Source: Sapria himalayana
Taxonomy: Eukaryota > Streptophyta > Magnoliopsida > Malpighiales > Rafflesiaceae
NCBI GenBank assembly: GCA_029783825.1
Contig: JAREIK010002415.1
Location: 436,501-500,500, forward strand
Direction: 5' to 3'
DNA: 64,000 bases
Shown here: positions 60,070-64,000 of the stretch, one piece after another
Layout of the letters: each line of letters begins with the position of its first letter
Numbering within the stretch: the stretch's first letter is position 1
The notes under the pieces: generated by a model
Seen by the model: the letters and a program-made list of their open reading frames with translations, nothing else
Database searches by the model: none
What the model was told of the DNA's origin: nothing
Made by a program: the position numbers and the translations under genes

Positions 60070-62470
60070 TAGAGGCATCAACAAGATCGGGCGGCCCGGG
60101 CATGACCCATGGCATAGCATAGTTCAACCATGGCTGGCCTAACACGACAATATTTAGGATCGTGTCTGATTCTGGACCATGCCATCCCAAGGCATGGCTC
60201 GTGCCATGCCAAGTTGGTGCGAGTCATGTCTCATGCTGGTCTAAGCATGACCCGAATGTCTAGCCTAATGACATGGTCCACCGGCCCGGTAACCAAGGAA
60301 CAGTCACGGACGGGTCTTGGATCATGGTCTAGCCCCGTCAGGTGACTACATGATAAAGAAGTTTTTAAAAAAAAAACTAGCAAAGTAAGCAAGATTCAGC
60401 TTAAGTGACATATTTGAATTGGACGGCCTGCCTTACCCTGTCTATTACATTTTCACTCAACAGGCTCATGCTAGATATCTATTTTAAAAAAATAATTTAT
60501 TAATGCTATTATAGTTGTTGTCAAATTACATCAAATGGCTACTAGTAAAATCCGATGGGTATCATAATTCTGACTAATTATCATCAAAAGAAAACAATTT
60601 ATAAATATTTTTAAAAATTTTTTAAATTTTAAAAAAAAATTTTAAATTTTTTTGAAATTTGTTTTTTCTATAAATAAAGATAAGAAATTTAAAATTTTCA
60701 TTCTAAAATTTTTCTCATCTTTCATCTCACTCTCTCTCTCACTCACTCACACACTCACTCTCTCTCTCTCTCTCATTTGTGTCCTCTCCACCTCTTCTCC
60801 TTTGAAATTACAATATTTCATATGTTATTTTTTTATATAATTATTAATGTAATAATTTACTTTAAGAACTATGGCTTATTATTTACACTTATACATATGG
60901 GATATACAATAGTATAGATGTGCATGTGCAATTTGCCTCGAGGTTAGATTATAAAAGTAGTATAATTTTTACAATAAAATGGTATGGGGTAAAGGTATTT
61001 TTTTGTTATTTAATTTTTTGCGAGTTTTACTTTTTTCTAGTTTCATAATTCATTTAAAAATATAAATAGTTAAAAAAATATCACATAGTAAATTTATTAA
61101 TAATTAATATAAAATTGATATAGATATAGGTAACAATAATAACCCTACCAAAAAGTTCAAGGCCAAAACTATGCTTTCTCTAACTACTTTGACGTAAATT
61201 TATTTTCCACCTAAAATTAAAAAACTAAGCAATCATCGATAGTATTGACTCACTTTAAAATAATAAAAATTAAATAATCTAAAAGTGTCAATGAAGAATA
61301 GGCATAATGTATATATTATCAAAATATATATTTATGTAAAAATACATGTGAGATTTAACTACTAAAGAGGTATGTCTATCAATACAGCAAAAAATATGAT
61401 GTATTAGATTCGAAATAAATCAAACTTAACTATGTGATTTTTCAAGCTGAATTTAGTTTAACTTTGTTGACCTTCATATACCATATTAATTTTAGGAGGA
61501 ATTACATAGTTAAACTAATTACGATCATGAATCTTCAATAGGATTTTCAGAGAATCACAAGATAGTCAATATAATACAGATTTACTTCCAACGTACTTAT
61601 CATAAGATTCATGTGTTCACAAATAAGAATGATATAATAAAATATTATAAATTAGAAAAATAATTAATAAATTTAAGAAATTTAGTAAAGTAATGTTAGT
61701 GATATTTAATATATGAATTAGTCACGATGATACATCACTTATGTGTCTCACTGACCATTATGTAAACTCTAAATAGAAGTTTAATGAAAAAAATTTTAAA
61801 TTTTCTAAAATTCATCTTCATTACAGTCTTGTATATAATAACTCTACATCTTCATCTATAGTATCATATCATAGATACCAATTGATCTAAGCATTGATGA
61901 TTTTTAATTCATGTGATGGTGATATAATGATAAAATACTAGTGCTTGTTTATTTTTATTATTTTTTATTTGATTATAATTTATGCACAATTAATATATTA
62001 GACATTAGATTGTAATTATTATCATTTTTATTTTTGATATTTTTCCAATAAGATTTATGCATTATTTATATTATGTTTTTCTATCATTAATATGTTATTG
62101 AAATTAACTAAAATTTTTAATCTTTTATTTGAACCAAACCAAATAGAATATCAAATTACGATCGTGTCATTACGATTTAAAATTTAAATTTATATTCAAA
62201 TTTAAAAATAAAGCCCAAGCCCCCCAAAAGACCAAAAAAATATTATCTGGTTCATGACTGCACGAACTAGCCCAAACCATCACGGCTCGCTCCAGGCCCA
62301 ACAAGACTCAACACTTTGCAGGTCAATCATGCTCAAATGGACCACCATTCTAGTTCTCATGCCCTACTAGGAATGGCATGGGAACCCGATGCCTAACACA
62401 ACACAATGGTATGACTGTGTCACACTGAAATGGGTCGTGCCAGCTCGACATGACCCATCTGACACCCCTA
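60070..62470. mobile_element. 2.4-kb non-autonomous or decayed hAT element E
   Basis: Left end TAGAGGCATCAAC followed by a GC-rich block to about 60350. Right end CATCTGACACCCCTA preceded by a GC-richer block from about 62210. The AT-rich interior contains a CT repeat (60731-60774) and no recognisable transposase. Flanking octamers differ only by transitions. It abuts the preceding hAT with just the octamer between them. Confidence 0.7.
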
Positions 62471-62478
62471 ATTATGAA

Positions 62479-62956
62479 TTATTTAGAATGTGTCACCTAC
62501 TCTATGAGATCAGATATTCACCTTTAATTCTCATTTTTCACGAACAAAAAATACATAAATGTTAATTGTTTCTTTCTTAAGGAAAAAAATCATAATAAAA
62601 TCATTATTATAATATATATTCAAAAAATAGAATAATCAATAAATATGTTGACAAAGATCTTTCTTTCAATCTTGATATTATAGACTTGTACACAATAGTT
62701 TAATAAAAAGTATTATAGTGACTTATTTATTTTATTCTATATTATTATTTTGTCTTTGATAAGAACACATAATGTATTCGTTGCCCTATTTCATTTTGTC
62801 TATTTTATAAGAATGAAATTATATAATGTTATTAAAGAGTATTGATTGTATTTTTTTTTTTTTTTGTTTTCTTTTTCTTATTAATTTTAATGGCTTTTAA
62901 CTGGGAAAAATACCAGAGATATCACAAGGATCATTAACAATCTAATATATTCTAAC
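62479..62956. other. PEX1 intron sequence next to the donor site
   Basis: AT-rich, with a T run at 62851-62865. No TE end or gene was recognised. Confidence 0.5.
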
Positions 62957-63074
62957 CTTTCTAGACAAAACAGTTAGGATGGACAATCTTTCATGCTGTG
63001 TTGGAAAATTGCAGAAAATAAGCCGATCAAACCGTCCAGGTCTCAATAAAGCAGCATCGAGTAGATCAGGTCTG
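62957..63074 (-). CDS. PEX1: PEX1 exon (second AAA domain, second region of homology)
   Basis: 118 bp, with one base finishing a Ser codon (acceptor ATTCAG/C) plus 39 codons starting [20 protein letters not shown] and ending [10 protein letters not shown]. This is the second region of homology of the PEX1 D2 AAA domain; the two Arg of LLRPGRFD are the arginine-finger pair that reaches the ATP of the neighbouring subunit in the PEX1-PEX6 hexamer. Donor AAAG/GTTAGA. The next exon in the protein is at 48905-49186. Earlier exons (D1 domain and the Walker motifs of D2) lie beyond 64000. Confidence 0.92.
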
Positions 63075-64000
63075 CTGAATGTCCAAAAACTAAATGTCAA
63101 ATATAAACCAAACATCATTCATCAAGAATCACATAAACACAAGAAAAAAGTGTGAATAGTTAATTATTATAATTTAAAATCTTTAATAAACAAAAATAAG
63201 TTAACTATACATGATGTAAAGAAATCGACCACCAAAATTTGAATGCCTATATTGTAAACTATTTTAGATTGTGCTACCTGCATGGTTACTAATACAAATT
63301 ATTCTCTTCCTATTTGGACAAGGCAAAAATAATGCAAGCAGCAACCAGGTTACAATGCATCCTTAGCTTTTTAGGATTGTTCAAATAAATAATCTAAAAC
63401 TTTCAATTATCACTAATGTACAAAACATATATGATTAGAACAGCCTGACATTTTATGGCCAACTACGCTACCTAATTAGTAATACAAACATATAAGATTA
63501 ACAATTAATAAAGCCTAAAGTACAAAATCTCACAACCCCTCATACAAATCAAAGAATAACCTATACTCCATGATTCGGAGATAAATAAGAGCAAGCTAAC
63601 ACATTTTCAAAAAATTGAATGAAAATAAACAATCTAATCTCTAGCGTGAAAATAGACTATAACAATGAAAAATTGATCAAAAAAAAAAAAAATAGCATGC
63701 TACCTAGCTATCAGCCCGTGATCATAAACGAAAAAATAAACCACAATGAACAAGTAACAAATCCAAAGCAGCCCACATGGAATAGTGACTATCATACTTG
63801 TATAGGAATAACAAAATAAAAATGATATAAATTCTCACTATAGTAATTTATAAAAAATTTTGGAGATAAAGATATAAAATAATATTAATAATTCACCAAA
63901 ACATAAGCCCATATATAAATAGAATAAACATATATCTACAAATTCTATATATATCTACAAAATACAAGATCATCACCTATAAAAGAAGAGCTAAGAATAT
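63075..64000 (-). other. Upstream PEX1 intron, part
   Basis: AT-rich, with no recognisable exon in either strand and no TE ends. Taken as intron because PEX1 coding upstream of TSRPDLLDA is not present here. Confidence 0.6.

Larger units (their letters stand above)
49187..62956 (-). other. 13.8-kb PEX1 intron loaded with transposable elements
   Basis: Bounded by donor AGAAAG/GTTAGA at 62956-62957 and acceptor GCATGCAG/CTGCC at 49186-49187. The two exons are consecutive in the PEX1 protein, with no residue missing. It contains a Copia fragment, a 706-bp inverted-repeat element, a decayed hAT, a short-LTR Copia and a 2.4-kb hAT. The first kilobase next to the acceptor (49187-50227) is unique-looking AT-rich DNA with a repeated phrase CCCATATCTCTGAGTT (49365 and 49421). 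Confidence 0.9.

Noticed and set aside
1..64000. Search for tRNA, rRNA, riboswitch or endogenous pararetrovirus sequence
   Set aside because: Nothing convincing was seen. The pol remnants all show Copia or Athila-type motifs and there are no movement or coat protein signatures.

Overview
This is a window of nuclear DNA from a flowering plant, AT-rich and dominated by transposable elements. Evidence for a plant: an R2R3-MYB gene with the two standard plant intron positions, the 3' end of a PEX1 gene, Ty1/Copia and Athila-like Ty3/Gypsy remnants, and hAT elements with plant-type TAGAGGTGTCAAA ends. TE-filled giant introns occur in palms and orchids, so a monocot is possible, but the sequence here does not prove it. 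I recognise only two host genes.

Layout. 0-6.25 kb: a cluster of related hAT elements in series: a relic with transposase remnants (+), a short element, a 3.6 kb almost intact element inserted into the end of that short element, and a second short element. Three of the junctions carry the same 8-bp sequence. 6.5-7.6 kb: a C-rich tract followed by a GAGCTC-rich minisatellite. 8.6-10 kb: a decayed Copia pol (- strand). 11.7-12.75 kb: the three-exon R2R3-MYB gene, apparently intact. 13.1-13.5 kb: a Copia RNase H fragment. 13.8-36.1 kb: a large block of decayed, head-to-tail, roughly 5-kb units that look like a non-autonomous Athila-type Gypsy family (gag and protease remnants, no RT or integrase seen). 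It contains a fourfold tandem amplification of about 650 bp, a 57-bp minisatellite and a short hAT insertion. 36.1-44.2 kb: unassigned AT-rich DNA with another decayed hAT element at 38.5-41.35 kb.

44.17-48.69 kb: a complete but dead Copia element (+) with 5-bp target duplication AAATA. Its 3' LTR lies only 101 bp beyond the PEX1 stop codon. 48.79-63.07 kb: the last three PEX1 exons on the - strand. The last two exons are separated by a 72-bp, stop-free, in-frame intron. The upstream intron is 13,770 bp long and holds a Copia fragment interrupted by a 706-bp inverted-repeat element, a decayed hAT, a short-LTR Copia inserted in that hAT, and a further 2.4-kb hAT. 63.1-64 kb is more PEX1 intron; its 5' exons lie outside the window.

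The two host genes are unrelated in function. PEX1 is a peroxisomal AAA ATPase and the MYB is a transcription factor carrying a bHLH-partner motif. Most remaining bases record layered TE insertion and decay.
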